A DNA stretch of 64,000 nt from Methylobacterium jeotgali (GTDB lineage Bacteria; Pseudomonadota; Alphaproteobacteria; Rhizobiales; Beijerinckiaceae). A program made the position numbers and the translations under genes. The first letter of the stretch is position 1; each line of letters opens with the position of its first letter. The notes under the pieces were generated by a model. That model was not told where the DNA came from. It saw only the letters and a program-made list of their open reading frames with translations, and ran no database searches. Shown here piece by piece: positions 9,601 to 17,200 of this stretch. Location: NCBI RefSeq assembly GCF_022179345.1, contig NZ_BPQR01000045.1, forward strand, positions 16,459 to 80,458, written 5' to 3'.

Positions 9601-10181
9601 CCGCGGGCGCCGAGGCCGAGGTGACGGCGCCCGCGACCCTCGTCGGCGGCGTGCTGCGGGCGGGGCCGCTCAGCCTCGATCTCGGCCGTGGCCGCTGGAC
9701 CGGGACGCTCGCCTACGACCTGCGCGAGGGCCGGCTCGACGCCCGCGGCCTGTTCTCGGGGGGCGCCGCGCCGAAGGGCTGGACGGGGGCGCCGCCGGCG
9801 ATCCAGCTCGGGCTGACCGGGCCCCTCGCCGCGCCCGAGCGCGTCCTCGACACGGCGCCGCTCACCACGGGGCTCGCCGCCCTCCTGCTCCAGCGCGAGC
9901 TCGACAAGATCGAGATCCTTGAGATCGACCAGGCGGAGCGCCAGCGCCGCCGCTCCCGCCTGGAGATGGACCGGGCCCGCGCGCTGGCCGAGAAGGCGGC
10001 CGAGGAAGCCGCCCGGCAGGCCCGCCTCAGGGCCGAGAAGGCCGCGGCAGACAAAGCGGCGGAGGACGCCCGCCAGGCCCGCCAGCGGGAGGCGGAGCAG
10101 GCCGCCCGCCGCGCTCTGGAAGAGGCCCCGCCTCCGGAGAGCCGCCCCCTCGACATCCGGCCCCCCGCCGCCCAGCCCTGA
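6603..10181 (+). CDS. AsmA family protein (bacterial lipid-transfer/BLTP-like)
   Basis: An 1192-residue envelope protein. An N-terminal membrane helix (residues ~4-25) is followed by the AsmA N-terminal signature (V-P-A-R-S-E-G-R-I, then L-L-P-S-P-R-L-R-M-D-R-L-R-I). A very long periplasmic beta-rich region of repeated amphipathic strands follows, with the AsmA C-terminal type domain around residues 800-1060. The last ~100 residues are a charged Ala/Glu/Arg/Lys coiled coil ending in a Pro-rich tail, unusual for the family. AsmA-type proteins are thought to move phospholipids between inner and outer membrane; specificity here is unknown. Translation starts at GTG 6603, with the hydrophobic helix beginning right after. 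Its stop lies 4 bp from the convergent mdcG stop. Confidence 0.85.
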   Translation: MRHILTALAGAVILILLAALAVPPFVGWEGHRAFLDGVIARSLGVPARSEGRIAVRLLPSPRLRMDRLRIGEGAGLPGLDIRFLRAEIALAPLLKGELRFTQARIGRAELRLPVTEGDAVRVPQNLGEALRRSDLAVEELRIEQFLLTTQVPATGRTDQVQATALHLQAPTLLGPWRIEGLSGAAPFRIATGEPAADGSLPVKLSGGGDTHPRFEADLRLSLGPGPEADPEIRIPEGEGTARLVVGPPTQMAGAYLPFALSGKFKARGPLVRFESVSAEIDPGGQALRLAGTGQIDLRAWRAGLSLEARRLDLDAFLLSGAGQALIERGLPSGPRDLALPVMLDLDLSVESLALGFDEWKGLSASGTIDRSGGLLLRRLAVTAPGATALTASGEIDTVPAPGFTGRVSLDAPASDGLARALRRLGRDGAWTRLLDGRPLSASAEIAAGAGDLSLRALRLSLGDARVAGNARYVRAGADRRGRFDAQLSAQGIDVAALPSFTGALGSLDGHDLGLTIEARDVRYGPAGLRSGAGTVTARIQTDGAALSVDSLDVSGVAGAQASLSGRIEPDGAGRISGRLTAPAAAPLAALLDRVWIAEARLLPEAFRAGALDLAVTAERSAGGEGALRSTAKGGAGGGTLEATLVTRAGHLESADIRAATPRTGRWFGRDDLAGLDRPSDLRLQVKRPSGPARTEPLELTAAGTLAGAALSTPEPVRLDAEDLGPLSGSVRLAGPDLAPFLPLAGVGNPAAGTLPAELALALSRESGLPAGALSGRVAGVGVEARLRRDEAGALSGTATVERLSLPALAAALVAPLGNQSSSAAPRNGWATARFGPAPAGAPRLAIGLTTPALDLGRGLTVTGASAQLGLADGTLSLRDLSGRLAEGRLTASAALSRSGPAASLSGEVSLDDASLRALAGGGPLSGRIGARLRFGASGESPAALVAGLSGSGEIALKALSVPGADPGGLERTLARIVTEDDPLREGRLQALAAEEFGRAAAGAEAEVTAPATLVGGVLRAGPLSLDLGRGRWTGTLAYDLREGRLDARGLFSGGAAPKGWTGAPPAIQLGLTGPLAAPERVLDTAPLTTGLAALLLQRELDKIEILEIDQAERQRRRSRLEMDRARALAEKAAEEAARQARLRAEKAAADKAAEDARQARQREAEQAARRALEEAPPPESRPLDIRPPAAQP

Positions 10182-10185
10182 GACG

Positions 10186-10857
10186 TCAGAGGCTTGGGAG
10201 CGAGGCGACGGGCTGCATCGCGAGGCCGTCGATCCGCTTGGCGAGGACGCTGCCGTCCGGAGGTGCGACGTGCCACTCGCGCCAGTGGAGCCCCGAGCCG
10301 TCCGGCAGCAGCACCTCGCCGTCGAGGCGCATCGGCGCCTGCTCCTCAATCCGGGCGAGGCCGTCGAGGAGCGGCCCTGCGGCGGCGTCCGCCGGGAGCG
10401 TCCAGAGGAGGTCGAGGTCGGAGCCCGGCGCGAGGTAGGGCAGGCCGGTCAGCGCCTGCCAGAGCAGCGAGCCGAAGGGCCGGCAGGGCACGCCGCTCTC
10501 GTCCGACAACCGCACGAGGGCGTCGAGGATCGGTCGCCAGGCCGGAGGCGCCGCGGCGCGGGTCTCGGCGAGCGAGGGGCTCCGGCGCCGGGTCAGGACG
10601 GAGGGGGGAAGGCTCAGACCGATGCGGCGCTTGCCGTCCGCGGGCGGCAGGGGCAGGCCGAGGGGCACCGCGTCGCGGGGCTCTCCCGGATGGAAGCGGC
10701 GCACCACGAAGGGGTGCCCGGCGCAGGCCCAGCCGGGGAGGTGAGGGATACCCGCGAGGTCCGAGCGGGCGGCGAGCAGCGCGGCCCAGGCGTCCGGGTC
10801 CGCATCGACGAGGTCGTGCCGGGCGAAGGCGGGGTCGCCCGCGATGCGTGCCATCAT
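10186..10857 (-). CDS. mdcG: malonate decarboxylase holo-[ACP] synthase (phosphoribosyl-dephospho-CoA transferase)
   Basis: A 223-residue enzyme that transfers the 2'-(5''-phosphoribosyl)-3'-dephospho-CoA prosthetic group to the MdcC carrier. The N-terminal A-R-H-D-L-V motif and the nucleotidyltransferase motif G-S-D-L-D-L-L (residues ~138-144) fit MdcG. It is the last gene of the mdc operon, 44 bp after mdcE. Two adjacent ATGs (10857, 10854) are possible starts. MdcG needs the triphosphoribosyl precursor made by MdcB, which is not encoded in this window. Confidence 0.88.
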   Translation of the reverse strand: MMARIAGDPAFARHDLVDADPDAWAALLAARSDLAGIPHLPGWACAGHPFVVRRFHPGEPRDAVPLGLPLPPADGKRRIGLSLPPSVLTRRRSPSLAETRAAAPPAWRPILDALVRLSDESGVPCRPFGSLLWQALTGLPYLAPGSDLDLLWTLPADAAAGPLLDGLARIEEQAPMRLDGEVLLPDGSGLHWREWHVAPPDGSVLAKRIDGLAMQPVASLPSL

Positions 10858-10901
10858 CGGGCGTCCCCGCTGCGGCGTGCCGGACGCGTCACGCGCGGCC
10901 C

Positions 10902-11612
10902 TCAGCCACCGGCGATCCGAGCCGCGATCGCCTGCGCCACCGGCCGGCCGCCGCGCTCGGCGCCGAGCCGGTCGCGGATGTCACCCTCGGGGAGGGCCGC
11001 GATCAGCGCCTCGATCTGGGGACCGAGCGGCGCCGCAGGGTCGAGCACCGCGTGCACGGCACCCGTCGCGACCATGTTGTCGAGGCCCGGCGCGAAGACG
11101 GGCGTCGATTTCGCCATCTCCCGCAGCGTGTCGAGCGGCAGCTTGGTGACGCGGGCGACGGAGGGCAGGTCCATCACGCTCGGGTGAGCGCCGGGGAGCG
11201 CCGCCAGCACCCGCGTGGCGAGCGCGGTCGCGATGAAGGCGCCCGCCGCCGAGTGCCCGTAGAGGAGCCCGACCGTCGGGTGCCCGAGGCGGTCGGCGAG
11301 CAGCAGCGCCTTGGCGAGATGGGCGAGGTATTCGTTGAGGCCGAGCAGCTCGTCGCGCCGGCTCATGCGCTGGCTGTCGGAATCGACCGCGACGAGGATC
11401 GGCGCGCCCGGCGCCTCGCGGATCACCGCGAGCACTTTTGCCGCGAGCCGGATCGCGCCGTCGACCCCGAGCGCCGTATTGCCGTCGAGGCCGACGACGT
11501 GGAGCCGCTTGGCCCCGAGCGGCCCGTGTCCGCCGACGAGCCCGTCCTCTACGGTGACGGAATGGCCCTCGGGAAAGAGCGACGAGAAGATCTCAGCGAG
11601 CGTCACGGGCAC
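10902..11612 (-). CDS. mdcE: malonate decarboxylase gamma subunit
   Basis: A 236-residue crotonase/carboxyltransferase-fold subunit. Together with MdcD it decarboxylates malonyl-S-ACP to acetyl-S-ACP. The family segments A-V-D-S-D-S-Q-x-M-S-R-R-D-E and L-L-Y-G-H-S-A-A-G-A-F-I are present. It overlaps the end of mdcD by 20 bp, indicating translational coupling. Length matches a stand-alone MdcE (not an MdcD-MdcE fusion). Confidence 0.92.
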   Translation of the reverse strand: MPVTLAEIFSSLFPEGHSVTVEDGLVGGHGPLGAKRLHVVGLDGNTALGVDGAIRLAAKVLAVIREAPGAPILVAVDSDSQRMSRRDELLGLNEYLAHLAKALLLADRLGHPTVGLLYGHSAAGAFIATALATRVLAALPGAHPSVMDLPSVARVTKLPLDTLREMAKSTPVFAPGLDNMVATGAVHAVLDPAAPLGPQIEALIAALPEGDIRDRLGAERGGRPVAQAIAARIAGG

Positions 11613-12501
11613 TCTCCCGGCATCCCTCGGCGCTGGCCCGGAAGGCGTCGTCCGTCGCGGCGGGGATGCCCTCCGGATCGTTGACGCCGAGCCGGGCCCA
11701 GACGTCGCGCCCGTCGAGCGTCTCGCCGAAGCGGTCGAGGCGCCGCTCCAGCCGGGCCTGCTCGGCTTCCAGCGTCGCGAGGTCGAAGGGCGCGGCTGCG
11801 TCGATCAAGCCGAGGGCCGCCTTGCGGAAGCTCTCGGGGGTATCCTCCGCGAAGGCGTCGGCGCCGCCGATCAGGTAGCGGTGCTTGCCGCCCATCGTCC
11901 GCCAGACCAGCGCCCGGTCGCGGGCGTCGAACTCCTCCGCGCCCCGGTTGGTCTCGATCACCTCCGGCCCCGAGACCGAGATGCGCCCGGCCTCCGAGAC
12001 CGCCAGCCCCGAGCAGGTGCCCGCGACGAGCCCGCCGCCGCCATAGGCGCCGGCCCGGCCGCCGACGAGGCCGATCACCGGCACGCCGGCCGCCCGCAGG
12101 TCGGCGATGGCCCGCATCGCCTCGGCGATGGCGGTCTCGCCGGCATTGGCCTCCTGCAGGCGCACGCCGCCGGTGTCGAACAGGATGAGGAGGGCGGCCG
12201 GGCGCTCGGTGAGCCCGAGGCGCAGGAGCCCGACGAGCTTGGCGCCATGCACCTCCCCGAAGGCGCCGCCCATGAAGCGGCCCTCCTGCGCGGCCACGAG
12301 CACCGGCCGCCCGTCGAGGCGGCCGCGGCCGACGACGATGCCGTCGTCGAAGGCGCGGGGCAGGCCGAAGAGCGGCAGATGCGGGCTCATCCGCCGCTCG
12401 GCAGGCCCCAGGATCTCCGCGAAGGAGCTTTGGTCGAGAAGCACGGCGATCCGCTGGCGGGCGCCGGCCTCGTACCAGCTCAAGGCACCGGGCGCGCTCA
12501 C
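11593..12501 (-). CDS. mdcD: malonate decarboxylase beta subunit
   Basis: A 302-residue carboxyltransferase-fold subunit, partner of MdcE in the decarboxylase active site. Typical segments are S-F-A-E-I-L-G-P near the N-terminus, L-I-L-F-D-T-G-G-V-R-L-Q-E-A-N and the glycine-rich G-G-R-A-G-A-Y-G-G-G oxyanion region. The start codon overlaps the mdcC stop by 4 bp and the 3' end overlaps mdcE by 20 bp, so the three genes are tightly coupled. Confidence 0.92.
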   Translation of the reverse strand: MSAPGALSWYEAGARQRIAVLLDQSSFAEILGPAERRMSPHLPLFGLPRAFDDGIVVGRGRLDGRPVLVAAQEGRFMGGAFGEVHGAKLVGLLRLGLTERPAALLILFDTGGVRLQEANAGETAIAEAMRAIADLRAAGVPVIGLVGGRAGAYGGGGLVAGTCSGLAVSEAGRISVSGPEVIETNRGAEEFDARDRALVWRTMGGKHRYLIGGADAFAEDTPESFRKAALGLIDAAAPFDLATLEAEQARLERRLDRFGETLDGRDVWARLGVNDPEGIPAATDDAFRASAEGCRESARDAR

Positions 12502-12812
12502 GGGGCCTCCTCCATCAGCCGGGCGCCTTGGAGCAGGCGCAGGGACACGGTGTCGGGCCGGGCGCCGCCGTCGTTGATGCTGATGCGCAGGCCGCCGGGC
12601 TGGGCGCGGGCGACGAAGTCGGCCACCACCGCCTCCCAGACATCGCCGTAGCCGGTGACCGGCGTCTCGATCTCGACGGTGCAGAGGTCCGGGGCCAGCA
12701 CCCGCTCCAGCAGGATTTCGAGATTGCCCGAGGCGACGACGCCGGCGATGGCCTCGGCCCGGGTGCCCGGATGGGGCCGCCGGGTGGCGTGGCGGAAGCT
12801 CAGCCTGTCCAT
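12498..12812 (-). CDS. mdcC: malonate decarboxylase acyl carrier protein (delta subunit)
   Basis: A 104-residue acyl carrier specific to malonate decarboxylase. It carries acetyl/malonyl groups on a phosphoribosyl-dephospho-CoA arm, not phosphopantetheine. The attachment segment V-V-A-S-G-N-L-E-I-L-L-E places the modified Ser at residue 28. It lies 7 bp after mdcA and overlaps mdcD by 4 bp. Confidence 0.92.
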   Translation of the reverse strand: MDRLSFRHATRRPHPGTRAEAIAGVVASGNLEILLERVLAPDLCTVEIETPVTGYGDVWEAVVADFVARAQPGGLRISINDGGARPDTVSLRLLQGARLMEEAP

Positions 12813-12819
12813 CGATGCC

Positions 12820-14466
12820 TCACCAGTTCCGGAAGCGGGCGGGCGGGTCGTAGAGGCCTCCCGACCAGTGCACGAGGTCCTTGATCGAGCGCGCGGCGAG
12901 CAAGGAGCGGTCGGCGTCGAGGGGCTCGATGCCGAGATCCTCCGGGCGGCGCACGATGCCGCGTTCGCGAAGACGCTCGACCATGGCCCGGTCGCGGCCG
13001 CGGCCGACCTCGGTGTAGCCGGCGACCCCGCGGATCGCCTGCTCGCGCTCGTCGGCGTCCCGGCAGAGGAGGAGGTTGGCGATGCCCTCCTCGGTGACGA
13101 TGTGGGTGACGTCGTCGCCGTAGACCATCACCGGCGCCAGCTCGAGCCCGAGCGTCTCCGCGAAGGCGAGGGCGTCGAGCCGCTCCACGAAGGCCGGGGC
13201 GAGCCCCTCGCCGAAGGTCTCGACGATCTGCACCACGAGCTTGCGGCCCCGCCGGAGCGCCGGGTCACCGTTGCCCCCGGCCTCGCGGCCCGCCTTGAGC
13301 CAGGTCTCCGACGGGTGGCGGCGCCCGTGCGGGTCCGAACCCATGTTCGGCGCCCCCCCGAACCCCGCCGCCCGCGAGCGGGTGATGGTCGAGGAGTGGC
13401 CGGCGAGGTCGATCTGGAGCGTCGAGCCGATGAAGAGGTCGCAGGCGTAGAGCCCGGCTGTCTGGCAGAAGGCGCGGTTCGAGCGGAGCGAGCCGTCGGC
13501 GCCGGTGAAGAACACGTCCGGCCGCTCGCGGATGTAGCGGTCCATGCCCACTTCCGAGCCGAAGCAGTGGACCTGTTTCACCCAGCCGGACTCGATCGCC
13601 GGGATCAGAGTCGGGTGCGGGTTGAGCGCCCAGTGGGTGGCGATCTTCCCCTTGAGGCCCAGCCGCTCGCCGTAGGTCGGCAGCAAGAGCTCGATCGCCG
13701 CCGTGCCGAAGCCGATGCCGTGGTTGAGCCGGGTGATCGCGTACTCGGCGTAGATGCCCTTGAGGGCCATCATCGCCATCAGCACCTGCGTCTCCGTCAT
13801 CGCGGCGGGATCGCGGGTGAACAGCGGCTCGACGTAGAAGGGCCGGTCGGCGGCGACGACGAAATCCACCCGGTCGGCGGGGATGTCGACGCGGGGCACC
13901 CGCTCCACGATCGCGTTGACCTGGGCGATGACGAGGCCGTTCTTGAAGGCGGTGGCCTCCACGACGGTCGGCGTGTCCTCGGTGTTCGGGCCCGTGTAGA
14001 GGTTGCCCTCACGGTCCGCCGAGACCGCGGCGATGAGCGCGACGTTCGGGGTCAGGTCGACGAAGTAGCGGGCGAAGAGCTCCAGGTAGGTGTGCACCGC
14101 CCCGAGCCGGATGCGCCCCTCCGAGAGCATCCGCGCCACCCGCGCCCCCTGGGGCCCCGAGTAGGAATAATCGAGGCGGCTGGCGACGCCGGTCTCGAAC
14201 ACGTCGAGATGCTCGGGCAGCACGATGCCCGACTGGACCATGTGCAGGTCGTGGACGCGGGCCGGATCGCAGGCGGCGAGCGCGCGGGCGAGGCAATCCG
14301 CCTGCTTCTGGTTGTCGCCCTCCAGGCAGACCCGGTCGCCGGGGCGCAGCACCGCCTCCAGAAGGGCGACCGCATCGGCGGCCGCGACGTGCTTGCCGTC
14401 CGCGAGGGATCGGCCCGCCGTGATGCGGGCGTCGCGGGCCTCGCGCTCCCTGCCCCAAGCCGACAC
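12820..14466 (-). CDS. mdcA: malonate decarboxylase alpha subunit (acetyl-S-ACP:malonate ACP transferase)
   Basis: A 548-residue CoA-transferase-like subunit that swaps acetyl for malonyl on MdcC. The sequence is full length. Recognisable blocks are the N-terminal C-L-E-G-D-N-Q-K-Q-A, then L-D-Y-S-Y-S-G-P-Q-G, N-H-G-I-G-F-G-T-A-A-I-E-L-L-L-P-T-Y and F-G-G-A-P-N-M-G-S-D-P-H-G-R-R-H. It heads the leftward operon mdcA-C-D-E-G and faces a divergent GntR regulator across a short promoter region with an inverted repeat. Its product commits malonate to decarboxylation to acetate and CO2. Confidence 0.95.
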   Translation of the reverse strand: MSAWGREREARDARITAGRSLADGKHVAAADAVALLEAVLRPGDRVCLEGDNQKQADCLARALAACDPARVHDLHMVQSGIVLPEHLDVFETGVASRLDYSYSGPQGARVARMLSEGRIRLGAVHTYLELFARYFVDLTPNVALIAAVSADREGNLYTGPNTEDTPTVVEATAFKNGLVIAQVNAIVERVPRVDIPADRVDFVVAADRPFYVEPLFTRDPAAMTETQVLMAMMALKGIYAEYAITRLNHGIGFGTAAIELLLPTYGERLGLKGKIATHWALNPHPTLIPAIESGWVKQVHCFGSEVGMDRYIRERPDVFFTGADGSLRSNRAFCQTAGLYACDLFIGSTLQIDLAGHSSTITRSRAAGFGGAPNMGSDPHGRRHPSETWLKAGREAGGNGDPALRRGRKLVVQIVETFGEGLAPAFVERLDALAFAETLGLELAPVMVYGDDVTHIVTEEGIANLLLCRDADEREQAIRGVAGYTEVGRGRDRAMVERLRERGIVRRPEDLGIEPLDADRSLLAARSIKDLVHWSGGLYDPPARFRNW

Positions 14467-14526
14467 CGGCGCTCCTCCCTGCCGCCCGAAACGATCCGGA
14501 CCGCTTTCGTATTCCGAATGACCGAT

Positions 14527-14550
14527 CTGTCAACGTTCTGTATATGACAG
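14527..14550. promoter_or_regulatory. inverted repeat in the mdcA/gntR divergent promoter, probable GntR operator
   Basis: CTGTCA (14527-14532) and TGACAG (14545-14550) form a 6-bp inverted repeat. A second, tighter pair CTGT-N5-ACAG (14538-14550) lies inside it. The site sits between the divergent mdcA and gntR starts, where an FCD-type GntR autoregulator would bind. It overlaps the first ATG of the gntR frame (14544), which argues for a downstream start of that gene. Confidence 0.6.
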
Positions 14551-14579
14551 GCGGTGTGATGGCGCTGAAGGATACGCAA

Positions 14580-15275
14580 ATGTCCCTCCGAGTCGTTCCT
14601 GCATACGAGGTTGAGGCCGAGGCGCCCGAGGGCGGTCTCCTCTCCGACCGCATCCGCAATGCGCTGACCGACGCGATCGCCGCCGGCCATCTCGCCTCCG
14701 GCACGGCGCTCGACGAGCAGGAGATCGCCGACCGTTACGGCGCCTCCCGCACGCCTGTGCGCGAGGCCCTGCGCCAGCTCGCCCATGGCGGCCTCGTGGA
14801 GCTGCGGCCCCGCCGGGGCGCGGTCGTCGCCCGGCTGACCCGCGAGCGGATCATGGACATGTTCGAGACCACCGCCGAGATCGAGGCGACCTGCGCGCGG
14901 CTCGCCACCTACCGGATGACGCCGCTGGAGCGCAGCCGGCTCATCGAGCTCCACGCCGCGTCCGAGCCGCACGTCGCGGCGGGCGACTACGACGCCTACG
15001 ACGCCCTCAACCGCGCCTTCCACGAGACGATCTACGCGGCGACCCACAACGCCTTCATGGCCGAGCAGACGCTGGCGCTGCGCACCCGCCTCTCCGCCTT
15101 CCGGCGCACGCAGCTGCGCGACGAGGCGCGGCTTCCCCGCTCGCGCGTGGAGCACGGCGAGATCCTGGCCGCCATGGCCGAGGGCGACGGCGAGGCCGCG
15201 GCCCGGCGCATGCGCGCCCACATGCTCAACGCCGCCGGGGCGCTCGGGCGCTACATCGCCGAGCACACGGGGTGA
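14580..15275 (+). CDS. GntR family (FCD domain) transcriptional regulator, MdcY-like
   Basis: A 231-residue repressor or activator by this start. Residues ~20-80 form the winged helix-turn-helix (D-E-Q-E-I-A-D-R-Y-G-A-S-R-T-P-V-R-E-A-L), and the rest is an all-helical FCD ligand domain with the usual His/Asp metal-site texture (Y-D-A-L-N-R-A-F-H-E-T-I-Y). Its place next to mdcA suggests it controls malonate use and binds malonate or a related acid. ATG 14580 is chosen because GAAGGA precedes it at good spacing; in-frame ATGs at 14559 and 14544 are possible, but the latter lies within the putative operator. Confidence 0.85.
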   Translation: MSLRVVPAYEVEAEAPEGGLLSDRIRNALTDAIAAGHLASGTALDEQEIADRYGASRTPVREALRQLAHGGLVELRPRRGAVVARLTRERIMDMFETTAEIEATCARLATYRMTPLERSRLIELHAASEPHVAAGDYDAYDALNRAFHETIYAATHNAFMAEQTLALRTRLSAFRRTQLRDEARLPRSRVEHGEILAAMAEGDGEAAARRMRAHMLNAAGALGRYIAEHTG

Positions 15276-15335
15276 GGGGCGGCTGAGGGCGCGTGCCCTT
15301 CCGCCGCCCGGCCGGAGATCGGAGCGGCGATCCCG

Positions 15336-15365
15336 CGTGTCCTTCCGACGGGTCGGAAGGACACG
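15336..15365. terminator. bidirectional hairpin between gntR and amidase
   Basis: A perfect 14-bp inverted repeat (15336-15349 and 15352-15365) with only 2 bp between arms lies in the gap of two convergent genes. The T tract is short, but the hairpin is very stable and well placed to end both transcripts. Confidence 0.7.
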
Positions 15366-15415
15366 GCGACGTCACGAGGCCGTGCGAGCCTCTGTGACTC
15401 GACCGGCCTCGGCCG

Positions 15416-16936
15416 CTATTCGGCAGCGGTGTGATAGGCGTGGGCCGCGCGCAGCACGGTGCTCTCGTCGAAGTGACGCCCGGTGAGCATGAGCCCGACC
15501 GGCAGCCCCTTGACCCCGTGCACGGGCACCGAGATCGAGGGGTGCCCGGTCAGGTCGAAGGCCGCCGTGTTGCGGATCATGTTCAGGGCCTGCCCCACGA
15601 AGGTCTTGCGGTCGGTCTCGACCGGCTCCGGGAGCGCGTGGGCCGTCTGCGGCGTCGTCGGCATCAGCACGAGGTCCGCATCGCGCAGCACGCGGTCGTA
15701 GGCGGCCGTCAGGACGCGGGAGAGGTTCTGCGCCCGCCCGTACATCACGCCCTGGTAGCGCTCGCGCATGTAGTGGGCGACGAGCACACCCATCTTGGCC
15801 GTCGCGGAGAAGTCGCCGCCGTTCGTCACGATGGCGCGGGACATGGCCGACATCAGACGCGTGTTGAAGTAGCCCTTGGTCTGGTAGGCGGCGTGGCCGT
15901 GGTAGAAGCTGTCGACCCCGCCCTCGATGGCGATGGCGTTCCAGATCGGCACCGTCTGGCGATGCTCGGGAACGGACACCTCGGAGACCTCCGCGCCCAG
16001 GCTCGCCAGGTGCCGGGCCGCGTCCCGAACGGCGTCGTCCACCTCGGCCATCGACTCGGGCGTCTCGAAGCCTTCGCGCACTACCGCGATCCTGAGGCCC
16101 TTCAGGCCGTCGCCGAAGCCTCCGCGATAGTCCGGAACCTCGATCGTCGAGGGCTGGCGCGGGTCGATGGCCGTGTCGTCCTTGCCGGCGATCACCTGGA
16201 GCATCAGCGCGCAATCCTCGACCGTCGTCGCCATGGGGCCGATATGGTCGATGGTCTGGTCGAAGCCGACGATGCCCGTGTAGGGCACCAGCCCGTGGGT
16301 CGGCTTGAGGCCGACGATGCCGGACCAGGACGCCGGCATGCGGATCGAGCCGCCCTGATCGCCGCCGATGGCGATGTCGACGAGACCCGTCGCCGGCGCG
16401 ATGGCCGAGCCGCAGGAGGAGCCGCCGGCGACGTGCTCCGGGTTCCTCGGGTTGAGGCCGGGCCCGTAGGTGCTGGTGTGGCCGCCGCCCGAGAAGGCGA
16501 AGTCGCAGGTGTTCAGCATGGCGGTGATGTGGCCGCCGGCCTCGATGATGCGCCGGACGATGGTCGCGTCCACGTCCGGCACGTAGTCGTACAGGAGACG
16601 TGACGCGCAGGTCGTCGGGATGCCGGCGACGCAGACCGTGTCCTTGATGCCGATGCGCTTGCCGGCGAGCGGCCCGTTCGGATCGACGGCCTGGACGCTG
16701 CAATGGCGCACGATGCCGTTGAGCGGATCGTCCTCGCGGCTCGGCCGGGCCCCCGGGACGCGGACGGCGGGCGTGACCTCTCGGATCGGATCGGGATACT
16801 GGTCCAGCGCGTCGTAGCCGTCCATCACGCCCTTGACGATATCGAAGTAGTCGTCGACCTCGGACTCGGTCAGGCGCAGATGATAGCGTCGCGAGATGTC
16901 CTCGATATCGGTACGCGATGGACGACGTAAGGTCAT
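15416..16936 (-). CDS. amidase signature family amidase (nitrile-pathway AmdA-like)
   Basis: A 506-residue hydrolase of the amidase signature family. The Lys-Ser-Ser triad is visible: Lys98 (G-I-K-D-T-V), cis-Ser173 (A-G-G-S-S-C-G-S-A) and nucleophile Ser197 (G-G-D-Q-G-G-S-I-R-M-P-A-S). The 24-residue Ser-Ser spacing is canonical. The ~90-residue helical N-terminal extension (R-P-S-R-T-D-I, then Y-D-A-L-D) and F-S-G-G-G-H-T-S resemble amidases of nitrile hydratase clusters more than GatA. No nitrile hydratase gene is nearby, so the substrate is open; a malonate-derived amide is possible only from context. A TetR regulator lies upstream in the same direction, with an inverted repeat 24-40 bp before the ATG. 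Confidence 0.88.
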   Translation of the reverse strand: MTLRRPSRTDIEDISRRYHLRLTESEVDDYFDIVKGVMDGYDALDQYPDPIREVTPAVRVPGARPSREDDPLNGIVRHCSVQAVDPNGPLAGKRIGIKDTVCVAGIPTTCASRLLYDYVPDVDATIVRRIIEAGGHITAMLNTCDFAFSGGGHTSTYGPGLNPRNPEHVAGGSSCGSAIAPATGLVDIAIGGDQGGSIRMPASWSGIVGLKPTHGLVPYTGIVGFDQTIDHIGPMATTVEDCALMLQVIAGKDDTAIDPRQPSTIEVPDYRGGFGDGLKGLRIAVVREGFETPESMAEVDDAVRDAARHLASLGAEVSEVSVPEHRQTVPIWNAIAIEGGVDSFYHGHAAYQTKGYFNTRLMSAMSRAIVTNGGDFSATAKMGVLVAHYMRERYQGVMYGRAQNLSRVLTAAYDRVLRDADLVLMPTTPQTAHALPEPVETDRKTFVGQALNMIRNTAAFDLTGHPSISVPVHGVKGLPVGLMLTGRHFDESTVLRAAHAYHTAAE

Positions 16937-16959
16937 ATCAGTTTCCCATGATAAAGATG

Positions 16960-16976
16960 CCGGATCGATGATCCGG
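16960..16976. promoter_or_regulatory. inverted repeat upstream of the amidase, candidate operator
   Basis: CCGGATC (16960-16966), GAT, GATCCGG (16970-16976) is a perfect 7-bp palindrome with a 3-bp centre, just upstream of the amidase start. The flanking 16925-17065 stretch is distinctly AT-rich, as expected of the promoter. The neighbouring TetR protein is the natural candidate ligand; this is inference. Confidence 0.45.
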
Positions 16977-17200
16977 TGATCTCCCAGGAAAAGCCTATTC
17001 GATTTTTAGACCGATCGCCTATAAGCGGAAAGCCGAGATTTTTGCCAGATTACGACCAGATTTTAGGCGGGATGCCTTCAGGAGGCGCGATGTCTCGGCA
17101 GATCGCGCAAGGCGCAGGCGCTTCCGCATCCCGGCGGAGCCGTGAGCGTCCGCGCACGTGATCGTGGCCTGCCGCTTTCGCGGATCGATCTCACGCGCCC

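Noticed and set aside
12655..14547. Long open frame on the + strand antisense to mdcA, and similar long antisense frames opposite uvrD, AsmA, metK, pbpC and the macroglobulin gene
   Set aside because: They are by-products of extreme GC at third codon positions; their translations are low-complexity Arg/Gly/Ala/Leu with no domain texture, while the opposite strand carries recognisable proteins.
14527..14550. SOS (LexA) box near the mdc promoter and in the metK leader because of GTTC sequences
   Set aside because: The alphaproteobacterial LexA box needs GTTC/GAAC direct repeats seven bases apart; neither site has this spacing.
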